A DNA stretch of 28,677 bases from an uncultured Prevotellaceae bacterium (GCA_905210415.1 CAJLWM010000022.1:1-28677); one strand, 5' to 3'. Positions 7,019 to 15,271 are shown, counted from the stretch's first letter. The notes: generated by a model from the sequence alone, not told the origin. A program made the numbers and translations.

Positions 7019-9517
7019 TTATTTCACCTCAAGGCGTGTAGCCACACTTTGCTTCCCCAAATAGAAGGCTTTCACCTTTATCAGCGTAACGCCTTGTGGC
7101 ACGTTGACTGGCGCTGTCCACTGAGCAGATTGCTCGGTTGGTTCAGAGCCGTCGGTGGTGTAGCGCACCACCATGTCGGGATATGGAGTGTTCACTTTGA
7201 GCATACCATTCTCTACCACTGCGCCTGGTTGAGCAACGTGGAAACTTGATCCTGTAGCACTCAAGTGAGGCAACTCACGCATACCGATGCGCAGGTTGTA
7301 GTTGGCGCGGGCCTTGCGATACTTAGCCATATCGAGTGCGCCTTCGCCCCAGTCGGGACGCGCATTCCATGCACGTTCCACAAGACCGAAAATCTTAGGG
7401 AACACGTATTCCTGCACCATCGAATAGTTGCGAATGGTCTCTGACCACAATTGTGCCTGAAGACCAAGGATGCAGTCTTCGCGCTGCAATTTTGGTTTGC
7501 CAATATCGGCTTTAGCGAGGTCTTTGCGAGAACCATCGTAATTGATTTGAGCCGAGCGATAGATATTGAATGGCAATGTTTCCCAACTAAGTATTTCATC
7601 CACGCAACCACCCCAAGTGAGTCCGTTCTCGTTTTCGTGAGGACGATACACAAGGTCGAGATATAGGTTGTTGACATTCGACAATATCACAGGCAGGCCA
7701 CGATTAGCGAAACTATATGCAATGGTGTCGCGAGCACCGATTGTGCTCCACACGTTCACACCGGCAAGCATTGGCAAAACCTCCTTGTTGTAAACCTCGC
7801 CATGATTGAGCGATACTTCTTGCCAACCCTCAACCTTGATGTCGCGTTCTTTGAGCCATCTTGAGATTGTGAGGAAGAAGTGCTCTGCCACGTCGCGCTC
7901 GGTGGTATAGCCGTTTTCCTTCATCAACTCCTTGACCTTTGGAGAGTGATTCCAGCAACCTCCAGCCACCTCATCGCCACCAAGGTGAAGCACATCAAGG
8001 CGCAAACCGGCATCGGTATACATCTTTTGCAACTCACTCACCACCTTCATGAGCATTCGGTAAGTGCCCGGTTCTGCCACATTGAGCACATTGTCCTTGA
8101 ATCCCTGCGCCGACTCAAACACACCGGCATCATCAAGGTCGAAGTTGCGATAGTAGTTGGCCTTTTCCTTGTCAATGTCCTTATACTTCTTATAACGATA
8201 GCGCATAGCCACGATGGCAGCACGCGCATGACCTGGAGTCTCAACTTCTGGGATAATCTTCACGTCGCGCTCGTGAGCGTACTTCAGCAGATTCACAAAT
8301 TGGTCACGAGTGATATATCCATTGGCAGGAGCAAGGCCGTCGTCAGGATTGCCAGTACCAGCATAAGTCTGCATCAAGAAGCCTGCCTCATAATCGTTGA
8401 GCGTAAAACCCTTACGGGCGCCCACTTCGGTGAGTTCTGGCAAACCAGGAATTTCCAGGCGCCAAGCCTCATCGTCGCAGAAGTGCAATTGGAAAGAATT
8501 CACCTTATATTCAGCCAGACGATCGATGAAATCGAGCAATTCAGGGTAAGTAGTATAGTTGCGCGAGATGTCGAGCATCATACCTCTGTAGTGGAAATCA
8601 GGATAGTCGTCAACCACAGCGCAAGGCAAATTTTCGAGGCCGTGGCGTTCGATCACAGCAGCAAGAGTCTTCACTCCATTGAGCACTGCAGTGGCAGATT
8701 GACCAGCAATAGTGATTGACTTTCGCTCAACGCTCAATTGATAATACTCATAGTTTTTGCTTATCGTAGGGCGGATTTCAAGCACAATCTTATACTTTGC
8801 TTTTTCTACAGCATTCACGCCCACCTTCTTCAAGCGTCCGATGAGATATTTTTTCGCGTTTTCGAGATACTGACCCTTGTTAACAACCTCCACGCTATTA
8901 GGTATGCTCACGATGTCGCCCTTAGCGTTGAGCACTATCTGCTTAGGAGTAGGGAAAATATCATAAGCCGTGCCTACGTTTCCAAAATCCTCTGGATTAG
9001 AGATAGCATTTTCGGCATACATATATTTGCCATCGGGATAGTTCACCATATTGCTAACGTTAAACTGGTTGGGCGATTGCAACGGAGTGATTTCCACAGC
9101 CACAGGCAAAGCCTTATCGCTACCGGCAGGCACGAAGTGCATACCGTCTGGCTTATCGCTGATGTTGCGGAAATTACCGCCACTCACCATATTCACAGTC
9201 ATCGATTCGCCAGGTTGTAGCGTCTTGTATGCTGCGTTAGGAGTAAGGCACACATAGTTATAATTGGTCACAGGCTTGATGTCCAAGGCCTGTCCTTCAG
9301 CCATATTTATAACGTTAGAGAATTTGTTGTAATACAACGCCCAACCGCCTTCAAGCGGTTTGTCGCTCACATTAGTGATAGTGAACGATGATGTGTAGGT
9401 GCGTTTTTGGTTCTCACCCATTGCCCACTTCACTTTCACAGGGCATTGCTGAGCCACCGCCACTGTTGTTGCAACGAGGCAAAACAATGCAAAAAGAATA
9501 ATTTTTTTCAATCTCAT
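7019..9517 (-). CDS. Beta-N-acetylhexosaminidase, GH20, chitobiase-like
   Basis: The protein has 832 residues. A signal peptide (1-22, ending VAVAQ) is followed by a CHB_HEX-type carbohydrate-binding domain (about 25-145), a GH20b domain (about 185-300), the GH20 catalytic barrel (about 305-700) and a C-terminal CHB_HEX_C domain (about 770-832, with the YTTDGSEPT motif). The substrate-assisted catalytic pair is Asp515-Glu516 in HLGGDE. The CHB_HEX plus CHB_HEX_C arrangement is that of chitobiases, which remove terminal GlcNAc from chito-oligosaccharides; in gut Bacteroidales, GH20s also act on mucin and N-glycans. An upstream in-frame ATG at 9574 lies beyond the promoter. The ATG at 9517 directly precedes the signal peptide and is chosen. 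It is probably periplasmic or surface-associated. It has its own promoter and terminator, so it is likely monocistronic. Confidence 0.93.
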   Translation of the reverse strand: MRLKKIILFALFCLVATTVAVAQQCPVKVKWAMGENQKRTYTSSFTITNVSDKPLEGGWALYYNKFSNVINMAEGQALDIKPVTNYNYVCLTPNAAYKTLQPGESMTVNMVSGGNFRNISDKPDGMHFVPAGSDKALPVAVEITPLQSPNQFNVSNMVNYPDGKYMYAENAISNPEDFGNVGTAYDIFPTPKQIVLNAKGDIVSIPNSVEVVNKGQYLENAKKYLIGRLKKVGVNAVEKAKYKIVLEIRPTISKNYEYYQLSVERKSITIAGQSATAVLNGVKTLAAVIERHGLENLPCAVVDDYPDFHYRGMMLDISRNYTTYPELLDFIDRLAEYKVNSFQLHFCDDEAWRLEIPGLPELTEVGARKGFTLNDYEAGFLMQTYAGTGNPDDGLAPANGYITRDQFVNLLKYAHERDVKIIPEVETPGHARAAIVAMRYRYKKYKDIDKEKANYYRNFDLDDAGVFESAQGFKDNVLNVAEPGTYRMLMKVVSELQKMYTDAGLRLDVLHLGGDEVAGGCWNHSPKVKELMKENGYTTERDVAEHFFLTISRWLKERDIKVEGWQEVSLNHGEVYNKEVLPMLAGVNVWSTIGARDTIAYSFANRGLPVILSNVNNLYLDLVYRPHENENGLTWGGCVDEILSWETLPFNIYRSAQINYDGSRKDLAKADIGKPKLQREDCILGLQAQLWSETIRNYSMVQEYVFPKIFGLVERAWNARPDWGEGALDMAKYRKARANYNLRIGMRELPHLSATGSSFHVAQPGAVVENGMLKVNTPYPDMVVRYTTDGSEPTEQSAQWTAPVNVPQGVTLIKVKAFYLGKQSVATRLEVK

Positions 9518-9551
9518 AGGTTTACGTTTAATAACTAACAATTTACGTCTA

Positions 9552-9582
9552 CAAATATAATCAATGTTCGCCACTTTTCAAG
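9552..9582 (-). promoter_or_regulatory. Bacteroidetes promoter of the GH20 gene (-33/-7)
   Basis: On the minus strand, CTTG (9579-9582) is followed after 19 nt by TATATTTG (9552-9559), which matches the TTTG / 19-21 nt / TAnnTTTG arrangement with one mismatch at -33. It lies 34 bp before the chosen start at 9517 and inside the longer alternative reading frame, which supports the shorter start. Confidence 0.65.
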
Positions 9583-9644
9583 CCACCACGCCCCGTCTTC
9601 TCTTATCAGCTATGAGAAAATGTCGTGGTCATGTGCTATAGCAT

Positions 9645-10154
9645 TTATTGATTCTCTTTTTGGAGGATGTCGCTGAGCAGGGCATCGCAAGCATCCTCAA
9701 GCAGGTCAAGGACCAATTCGAAGCCCTCTGCACCCTCATAATATGGGTCTGGCACATAATCGTAGTGCTGATAGCGACGAATGTATTTTCCCATCATCAC
9801 TATCTTGCGACCTTCCTCCACAGTGGCAGCCATCTGCATCAGGTTGCGGCGGTTGCCCTCATCCATTGCCACTATGTAGTCGAAGTCATCAAAGTCGCTG
9901 CTTGTGATGCGTCGAGCTCGATGGGTGAGATTATAGCCTCTTTTGCTGGCATGGTGACGCATTCTTGCGTCGGGCAAATCGCCAGCATGACCGCCATAAG
10001 TGCCAGCCGAATCAAGATAGAACGCATCGGTAAGCCCACGATCGTCAATCATCGCCTGCATCACGCCCTGAGCAGCCGGAGAGCGGCATATATTGCCCAG
10101 ACACACCATCAAAACCTTTATTTTACCTCGTTTATCGCTATTTATCGTATTCAT
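9645..10154 (-). CDS. Low-molecular-weight protein-tyrosine phosphatase
   Basis: This 169-residue protein has the CX5R(S/T) phosphate loop near the N-terminus: CLGNICRS with nucleophile Cys18 and Arg24. The general-acid DP motif is at DPYYEG (Asp136). Length and motif order fit the LMW-PTP family (cysteine phosphotransfer, low-molecular-weight fold). Bacterial members dephosphorylate tyrosine kinases of exopolysaccharide assembly or stress proteins, but no cognate kinase is visible in this window. It starts 18 bp after the lpxB stop on the same strand, so the pair is probably one transcript. The arsenate-reductase branch of this fold is less likely because its extra C-terminal redox cysteines are absent. 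Confidence 0.93.
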   Translation of the reverse strand: MNTINSDKRGKIKVLMVCLGNICRSPAAQGVMQAMIDDRGLTDAFYLDSAGTYGGHAGDLPDARMRHHASKRGYNLTHRARRITSSDFDDFDYIVAMDEGNRRNLMQMAATVEEGRKIVMMGKYIRRYQHYDYVPDPYYEGAEGFELVLDLLEDACDALLSDILQKENQ

Positions 10155-10172
10155 ATTTTAGTCTTAAAAAAA

Positions 10173-11318
10173 TCATTTCTGCCCAAGTGCAGCAATCATC
10201 ATCTTAGCAGCAGTGTCGGTGCAACTATTCTCACCAAGACGCTGCTTCATAGCCTCATAGCCGTCAAGCATTGCACGACGTTGCTCAGTGTCGGGCAACA
10301 ATTGCTCAAGATGATGCTTCACGGTAGGCACATCGCAATGATGCAGCAACAGTTCAGGTATCACCTCCTTGCCCACTATCAGATTGGGCAACGACACATA
10401 TTTCACCTTCAAGAAATGCTTATATAGGAAATACACCACCTTGCTTGCACCCATTCTGTAGCACACCACCTGCGGAGTGCCAAGCACAGCCGTTTCAAGG
10501 GTTGCCGTGCCCGATGTCACCAAGGCCACCCGCGCATCAGCCACCAGTTCAAACGATTGCCCCTCAACCACAGGTATATTGCACGCCAAGCACTCATTGC
10601 CAAGCACTTCACCGTAGTAAGCCTCATCTATGCCAGGCGCACCTGCTATCACCATCTGATAGTCGGGGAATGCACTTGCCGCACGCACCATAGTGGGCAG
10701 ATTGTCGGAAATCTCCTTCTTTCTGCTGCCAGGCACAATAGCCAAAATCGGCTTCTGCGACAAGCCATTGCGCTTGCAGAACGTAGCCATATCGGCAAAC
10801 TGCTTGCGAGCCTCGCCAATCTCGTTCACCGTAGGATTGCCCACATAGCACACATCGTAGCCGTGGCGTGCGAAGAATTCAGTCTCAAAAGGCAATATCG
10901 AATAAAGCGCCGTGATATACTTTTTTATCTGCTTCACACGATATTCTTTCCACGCCCACACCTTAGGCGATATAAAATAAAACGTCTTTATGCGATGCGA
11001 GAAGGCATATTTTGCCACTTTGAGATTAAACGACGGATAATCTATAAGCACCACAGCATCGGGTTGCCACTGGTCAATCACACGTTTGGCACGAGAAAGG
11101 AAGCCCAATATCTCCCTCAAGTGCTTCACCACCTCAACGATGCCCATATATGCCATGTTGCGATAATGCACCAACGGCTCTACGCCGGCTTCAGAAGCCA
11201 TCATATCGCCACCGAAAAAAGAGAATTGTGCTTCAGCGTCGTATTGTTTTATTGATTTTATCAACTGCGAACCATGAAGATCGCCCGACGCCTCGCCCGC
11301 TAATAAGAAGTATTTCAT
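10173..11318 (-). CDS. lpxB: Lipid-A-disaccharide synthase
   Basis: This GT19 enzyme of 381 residues joins UDP-2,3-diacylglucosamine and lipid X to form the lipid A disaccharide at the inner-membrane surface. The N-terminus, MKYFLLAGEASGDLHGSQLI, is the classic LpxB opening. Further family blocks are SFFGGDMM, VLIDYPSFNLKVAKYA, YFISPKVWAWKEYRVKQIK, LPFETEFF, YVGNPTVNEI, IVPGSRKKEI, the ALVTSGTATLETAVLGTPQVVCYR donor-site region and SLPNLIVGKEVIPELL. A longer in-frame start at 11381 would lie upstream of a canonical promoter at 11357-11387, so the ATG at 11318 is correct. It is probably co-transcribed with the downstream phosphatase gene. Confidence 0.96.
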   Translation of the reverse strand: MKYFLLAGEASGDLHGSQLIKSIKQYDAEAQFSFFGGDMMASEAGVEPLVHYRNMAYMGIVEVVKHLREILGFLSRAKRVIDQWQPDAVVLIDYPSFNLKVAKYAFSHRIKTFYFISPKVWAWKEYRVKQIKKYITALYSILPFETEFFARHGYDVCYVGNPTVNEIGEARKQFADMATFCKRNGLSQKPILAIVPGSRKKEISDNLPTMVRAASAFPDYQMVIAGAPGIDEAYYGEVLGNECLACNIPVVEGQSFELVADARVALVTSGTATLETAVLGTPQVVCYRMGASKVVYFLYKHFLKVKYVSLPNLIVGKEVIPELLLHHCDVPTVKHHLEQLLPDTEQRRAMLDGYEAMKQRLGENSCTDTAAKMMIAALGQK

Positions 11319-11356
11319 CAATCTATGTTTGTTCTCAATATTTTTTACCTTCTTTG

Positions 11357-11387
11357 CAAAGATAGTGCAAACCGAGGGCAATGCAAA
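11357..11387 (-). promoter_or_regulatory. Consensus Bacteroidetes promoter of lpxB embedded in a repeat
   Basis: On the minus strand, TTTG (11384-11387) is followed by exactly 19 nt and then TATCTTTG (11357-11364), a full match to the -33/-7 consensus of this phylum. It lies 39 bp before the lpxB start. The -33 box and spacer are part of the first palindromic repeat unit (11361-11428), so the repeat supplies the promoter. Confidence 0.8.
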
Positions 11388-11575
11388 ATGAAAGCCATTT
11401 CATTTTCATTGCAGAGGTGCAGCCTATCTTATCCAACGATAGTGCAAACGAGAGAAATAAGCAACCGAGCTTGCTCGAGTTGATATTTCCGAGTGCAGCC
11501 TATCTTATCCAACGATAGTGCAAACCAAGGGCAATGCAAAATGAATGCCATTTCATTTTCATTGCAGAGGCGCAT
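11361..11575. repeat. Three tandem near-palindromic units, 76-77 bp period
   Basis: Units begin with GATAGTGCAAAC at 11361, 11438 and 11514. Units 1 and 2 end with GTGCAGCCTATC at 11428 and 11504; unit 3 is truncated near 11575. Units 1 and 3 share an internal palindrome (GCAATGCAAAATGAA against TTTCATTTTCATTGC). Unit 2 has a different palindromic core (GCAACCGAGC against GCTCGAGTTG). Units are joined by TTATCCAAC. The termini are also weakly complementary, so each unit can fold as a long hairpin. The array fills most of the divergent lpxB / lipoprotein intergenic region. Confidence 0.8.
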
Positions 11576-11685
11576 CCACCCACACTGCCAGTGAGAAGCC
11601 GTTTTTTTAAAGAAAAGCACACGAGCCAGCCGCCCTTTCACAATAATATGGCTGTGCATTACGTTTTTAACATAGTAATAAATCT

Positions 11686-13104
11686 ATGAGACATCTACAC
11701 AACATATTGATAGCATTGGCGGTATGCATATTTGCCGCCACAAGTTGCATCGAAGATTCATTCACCTATTCGAGCAGCGACCTATTGGAGTTTTCGTGCG
11801 ACACCCTGTCGTTCGACACCATATTCACCGAGTTAAGCACCCCGACAAAACAATTTGTGGTGTATAACCGACACAAGAAGCAAATAAAGATTTCAAGCAT
11901 CTCGCTCGGCTCAAGCAGCAACAGCAATTTCTACCTCAACGTAGACGGCATGAAGGGCGAGGAGTTTCACGACGTGACCATACGCAGTGGCGACAGCATC
12001 TACATCTTCGTTGAAAGCAAAATCGCCGCTAACGGGCAAAACACACCTCTCAGAGTGGAAGACAAAATCAACTTTGTCACCAACACCATGCCACAGCAAG
12101 TGGTGCTTCGTGCTTGGGGGCAAGATGTGCAACGCATCTATCGCACCCACCTCACCAGCGACGTCCATTTCACCAACGAAAAGCCGTATGTGCTATTCGA
12201 CACGCTATTTGTGGAAAAGGGCGCCACTCTCACCATCGATGCCGGCGCCGTGCTATACTTCCACGACAAGGCTGCAATGAAAATCGACGGCACGCTCATA
12301 GCCAACGGCACACAACAAGCACCTATTGACCTGCGCGGCGACCGCACCGACTATCTATTCAAGGGCGCCAACTACGACATCATGTCGGGACAATGGGGCG
12401 GCATTGAGTTCACAGAAAACAGCTATTGCAACGAGATGAGCTATGTGAATATGCGCGGCTCGAGCAACGGCGTAAGCGTGAAATCGGCCAAAACCGACAA
12501 GCGTGCACTGCACATCTTCAATAGCGTGCTTCGCAACTCATCGGGCTCTGTGCTCACTGCAGAAAACGCGTGGATTGAAGCCGAAGGTTGCGAGATATGC
12601 GACGCCAAGAAAGAGGTGCTCAGCATCACTGGCGGCAAGCACCACTACATCAACTGCACTTTTGGCAACTACTATCTGTTTGGCATCAGAGGCAGCGCCA
12701 TCATAGGCGTAACACTAATGGATGCCGACAACAACCCTATACACCCTACTCTCTCATTCGACAATTGCATCATCAGCGGCAACATCTCAGAATTGAGTCA
12801 AAACGCCTTCGACGGCGAAAGCATCATCTTCCGCAACTGCATGCTGCGAAGCAAGGGTTCTGACGACAACAACTTCCTGAACTGCCGTTGGGGTGGCGAT
12901 GCCAAATTTAAGATTATCCGCGACAAATATATCTTCGACTACAGGCTTGGAAATGACAGCGAAGCAATCGCTGTGGGCGATCCTTCGCTTTGCCCCGACT
13001 TTGCTGCCACCGACCGCTATGGCGAGAAGCGCATCTACAACGGCAGCATAGATGCTGGCGCTTATCGCTGGATAGAAAGCGTAGACGAAAACGACAACAA
13101 ATAA
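11686..13104 (+). CDS. Lipoprotein with predicted right-handed beta-helix fold
   Basis: The protein has 472 residues. A lipoprotein signal peptide ends in AATSC with Cys21 as the lipidated residue. The first ~130 residues resemble an immunoglobulin-like or DUF1573-like strand-rich region (DTIFTELSTPTKQFVVYN). After an extender beginning VLFDTLFVEKGATLTIDAGAV, a series of short imperfect turns follows (IDGTLIANGT, WGGIEFTENS, MSYVNMRGSS, HIFNSVLRNSS, CEICDA, YINCTFGN, FDNCIISGN, FRNCMLRS). This is typical of right-handed parallel beta-helix proteins. No catalytic residues of a polysaccharide lyase could be assigned. The gene is 18 bp upstream of folB and probably shares its transcript. A weak -7-like TACGTTTT lies at 11660-11667. 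Function unknown; a surface or periplasmic binding role is inference. Confidence 0.8.
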   Translation: MRHLHNILIALAVCIFAATSCIEDSFTYSSSDLLEFSCDTLSFDTIFTELSTPTKQFVVYNRHKKQIKISSISLGSSSNSNFYLNVDGMKGEEFHDVTIRSGDSIYIFVESKIAANGQNTPLRVEDKINFVTNTMPQQVVLRAWGQDVQRIYRTHLTSDVHFTNEKPYVLFDTLFVEKGATLTIDAGAVLYFHDKAAMKIDGTLIANGTQQAPIDLRGDRTDYLFKGANYDIMSGQWGGIEFTENSYCNEMSYVNMRGSSNGVSVKSAKTDKRALHIFNSVLRNSSGSVLTAENAWIEAEGCEICDAKKEVLSITGGKHHYINCTFGNYYLFGIRGSAIIGVTLMDADNNPIHPTLSFDNCIISGNISELSQNAFDGESIIFRNCMLRSKGSDDNNFLNCRWGGDAKFKIIRDKYIFDYRLGNDSEAIAVGDPSLCPDFAATDRYGEKRIYNGSIDAGAYRWIESVDENDNK

Positions 13105-13122
13105 CTTCCACCCCACATCACG

Positions 13123-13479
13123 ATGAGCACATCTATCACCCTCAACAAAATGAGATTTTTTGCGCGTCACGGTGTGGCTGAGCAAGAGCGCATAGTGGGC
13201 AATTGGTTTGAGATATCACTCACCATACACTGCGATATGCGTCAAGCCATAGAGAACGACGACCTCAACGGCACCATCAATTATGCCGAAGTATACGATT
13301 TGATTAAAGCAGAAATGGACACGCCTTCGGCACTGCTTGAGCATGTGGCAGGGCGCATAGTGGGCACTATCACATCACACTACGCCGGCAAAGTGACAAG
13401 CGGCACCATCACTGTGGCAAAACTGCATCCGCCATTTAAATGCCAGTTGGAGAGCGTGGCGGTGACTATCGATTTTTAA
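13123..13479 (+). CDS. folB: Dihydroneopterin aldolase
   Basis: This 118-residue protein is the usual length for FolB, which converts 7,8-dihydroneopterin to 6-hydroxymethyl-7,8-dihydropterin and glycolaldehyde in folate synthesis. The catalytic and substrate residues sit at the positions expected from the S. aureus enzyme: Glu22 (HGVAEQE), Tyr54 (INY), Glu73 (LLEHVA) and Lys100 (VAKLHPP). The gene follows the beta-helix lipoprotein by 18 bp and ends in TAA (13477-13479), the last base of which is the first base of a minimal inverted-repeat element. A strong terminator lies about 70 bp downstream. Confidence 0.94.
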   Translation: MSTSITLNKMRFFARHGVAEQERIVGNWFEISLTIHCDMRQAIENDDLNGTINYAEVYDLIKAEMDTPSALLEHVAGRIVGTITSHYAGKVTSGTITVAKLHPPFKCQLESVAVTIDF

Positions 13480-13526
13480 ACCCAATTCGGACATTCGGTA
13501 TTGAAGCCATAATGACTGATTTGGGT
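13479..13526. repeat. Minimal 48-bp relative (E) of the intergenic element: two termini back to back
   Basis: ACCCAATTCGGACATT (13480-13495) faces AATGACTGATTTGGGT (13511-13526). As inverted repeats they match at 13 of 16 positions and both resemble the terminal repeats of the 186-bp element. Only 15 nt separate them, so the whole interior is missing. It begins at the folB stop codon and can itself fold as a hairpin. Confidence 0.65.
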
Positions 13527-13546
13527 AAAAACAACTACATAAAACC

Positions 13547-13594
13547 AACAAGCCACGACAGGTGAAACATCATCCTATCGTGGCTTGTTTTTTT
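13547..13594 (+). terminator. Strong intrinsic terminator after folB
   Basis: AACAAGCCACGA (13547-13558) pairs perfectly with TCGTGGCTTGTT (13578-13589), with further pairing (CAGG/CCTA, one mismatch) inside. Seven T residues follow at 13588-13594. On the minus strand a GGTTTTATG tail allows some use as the rpiB terminator as well. Confidence 0.88.
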
Positions 13595-13598
13595 CTTT

Positions 13599-13614
13599 TA
13601 TCCCAATTCGGTCA
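13599..13614. repeat. Single terminus (F) of the intergenic element
   Basis: TATCCCAATTCGGTCA just after the folB terminator T-run matches the terminal repeat of the 186-bp family (compare TATCCTGATTCGGTCA at 24849). Nothing further of the element follows before the rpiB stop codon at 13622. Confidence 0.5.
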
Positions 13615-13621
13615 CTTCAGT

Positions 13622-14077
13622 TTACTTCTTTACTGGAATCTTATCGATGCGGCGTTGGTGACGACCACCTTCAAACTCGGTGCTCAAAAATGCCTTAACG
13701 ATAGCAATCGCCTCATCGTTGGTGAGGAAACGGCCTGGCATTGCAAGCACATTAGCATCGTTGTGCTGACGAGCCAAACGAGCGATTTCTTCCTTCCAGC
13801 ACAATGCCGAGCGAATGCCTTGGTGCTTATTGAGAGTCATATTGATGCCCTCACCGCTTCCGCAGATGCCAATGCCTGGATAGCATTCGCCGCTCTCCAC
13901 AGCCTCAGCACACGCATGTGCGAAATCTGGGTAATCGCAACTTTCTTCACTATAAGTGCCGAAATCTTTATACTCTATACCTTGGCTTTTAAGGTATTCT
14001 ATCACAACCTGCTTAGTGGCATAACCAGCATGGTCGCTACACAATGCAATCGGTTTATTTGGTTGAAGTATCAACAT
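13622..14077 (-). CDS. rpiB: Ribose-5-phosphate isomerase B
   Basis: This 151-residue RpiB/LacAB-family isomerase interconverts ribose 5-phosphate and ribulose 5-phosphate in the pentose phosphate pathway. Motifs: ALCSDHAGY near the N-terminus, the catalytic Cys72 in GICGSGEGINM, NKHQGIRSALCW, and the QHNDANVLAMPGR phosphate-binding segment near the C-terminus. An in-frame ATG at 14110 coincides with the -7 promoter box, so the transcript begins after it. The ATG at 14077, followed directly by the conserved core, is the likely start. It lies 107 bp downstream of the EamA transporter gene but has its own -7 box in that gap. Confidence 0.94.
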   Translation of the reverse strand: MLILQPNKPIALCSDHAGYATKQVVIEYLKSQGIEYKDFGTYSEESCDYPDFAHACAEAVESGECYPGIGICGSGEGINMTLNKHQGIRSALCWKEEIARLARQHNDANVLAMPGRFLTNDEAIAIVKAFLSTEFEGGRHQRRIDKIPVKK

Positions 14078-14109
14078 ATCATTTATATTTTTGAAGTTTT
14101 TGGATACCA

Positions 14110-14117
14110 CAAAGATA
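14110..14117 (-). promoter_or_regulatory. -7 box upstream of rpiB
   Basis: Minus-strand TATCTTTG matches TAnnTTTG and lies 33 bp before the rpiB start at 14077. No TTTG is found at 19-21 nt upstream, so the -33 element is poor or absent. Confidence 0.5.
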
Positions 14118-14184
14118 TAAAATCATTTACACATTCGCGGTGTTTTGCCAAGAGTATTTTTTCGGGATTACTCCCCACGACACA

Positions 14185-15063
14185 CTATCGGCTGCCAAGC
14201 ACAAGGCACACAAGACCCACAAGCAGCAGCGACAAATCCATCAGTTTCAGGCGCACATTCTTCTCGTGCAACGCCACAATGCCATATATAAACGACACCA
14301 ACACACTTCCGCGCCTAATCATCGACACCACCGAAATCATCGATCCATCGAGCGACAACGAATAGAAATATGCCAAGTCGGCTATAGTGAGGAATATGGC
14401 AATGCATGGTATGGTCCATCGCCACTGAAACGGCTTATTATCGGCAGCGCTTACCCTCTTTATCACAAGTATTGTAGAACCCATTATCACACACTGATAG
14501 AGCGAATACCACGCCTGCACTTGAAGCGGATCGAAGCGACGTAGCAAAAATTTGTCATACAGTCCGCTCACAGCGCCCATCGTAGTTGCACCCATTATGA
14601 GCCACAACCACACGCTATGCTTAATAGAAAAACCCTCTTTCTTGCCCAAACGGCTCACGAAGAACAAAGAACAGAATCCGAGTATAATACCCACCCACTG
14701 CAGCAAGTTGAGTTTCTCCCCGAATATCAGCAATGCACCTATCAGCACCAATATAGGGCGCGTGGCATTCACAGGGCCGGTGATAGTGAGAGGCAAATGC
14801 TTCACCGCATAATATCCCATAATCCACGACGACAGCACAATCACCGATTTCAACATTATCAATCCGTGCCCCACCAGGCCCTCGCCAACGCCGAAACTGC
14901 CGTCGATTATCGAACCAATCCAAACAGGCGACATCAACAGGGTTCCAAACAATGTGTTGAGAAACAACACCGTGAGCACATTGTTGCCGTTGAGCGATAG
15001 TTTCTTGAAGATGTCATACACACCAAGGCACAACGACGACATTATAGCCAATGCAATCCACAT
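14185..15063 (-). CDS. EamA/DMT-superfamily permease
   Basis: This 292-residue inner-membrane protein has about ten hydrophobic segments arranged as two EamA repeats (roughly 1-138 and 150-290). The first repeat ends with the family-typical sequence TRPILVLIGALLIFGEKLNLLQWVGIILG, split here by its Arg-Pro, and the second ends MIRRGSVLVSFIYGIVALHEK. These E-K/HEK segments near the end of helices 4 and 9 are characteristic of drug/metabolite transporters. Substrate cannot be deduced. The start ATG at 15063 lies 22 bp from the edge of the intergenic element at 15086. No promoter box of the usual type was identified between the element and the start. Confidence 0.88.
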   Translation of the reverse strand: MWIALAIMSSLCLGVYDIFKKLSLNGNNVLTVLFLNTLFGTLLMSPVWIGSIIDGSFGVGEGLVGHGLIMLKSVIVLSSWIMGYYAVKHLPLTITGPVNATRPILVLIGALLIFGEKLNLLQWVGIILGFCSLFFVSRLGKKEGFSIKHSVWLWLIMGATTMGAVSGLYDKFLLRRFDPLQVQAWYSLYQCVIMGSTILVIKRVSAADNKPFQWRWTIPCIAIFLTIADLAYFYSLSLDGSMISVVSMIRRGSVLVSFIYGIVALHEKNVRLKLMDLSLLLVGLVCLVLGSR

Positions 15064-15085
15064 AAATCTTTATCTCTTAATTTTT

Positions 15086-15271
15086 AACCCAAATCGGTCA
15101 TTAGACCGTAAATGTGAGATTTTTCTACTGCTTGGAGCCTTTCGGTTTTTATAAGGCATCTTTTGATTGTTTTTAACTCTTAATAGCCGACTATTACTCA
15201 TTAAAAAGCTACCAAAATCTGCACTTCTAGAATTCCGAAATTCCACCAAGCCCTAACGACCGAATTGGGTT
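15086..15271 (+). repeat. Full-length copy (A) of a 186-bp intergenic element with terminal inverted repeats
   Basis: The termini are AACCCAAATCGGTCATTAG (15086-15104) and CTAACGACCGAATTGGGTT (15253-15271), inverted with 17 of 19 matches. Inside lie a GCCTT/AAGGC hairpin (15137-15141 / 15153-15157) and an AATAG/CTATT hairpin (15182-15186 / 15191-15195). It aligns end to end with the inverted copy at 24849-25034; a 52-base block at 15126-15177 differs at only two positions. It has no open reading frame of note. It occupies the gap between the EamA gene and the DKNYY gene. Confidence 0.85.

Noticed and set aside
7880..8719. A 279-codon plus-strand open frame opposite the GH20 gene
   Set aside because: It is antisense to the conserved catalytic domain and has no signal, motif or start context of its own.
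9585..9629. Possible hairpin ACCACG/CGTGGT between the GH20 promoter and the phosphatase gene
   Set aside because: The stem is only six base pairs with a long loop and no U-tract on the relevant strand, so it is not called a terminator.
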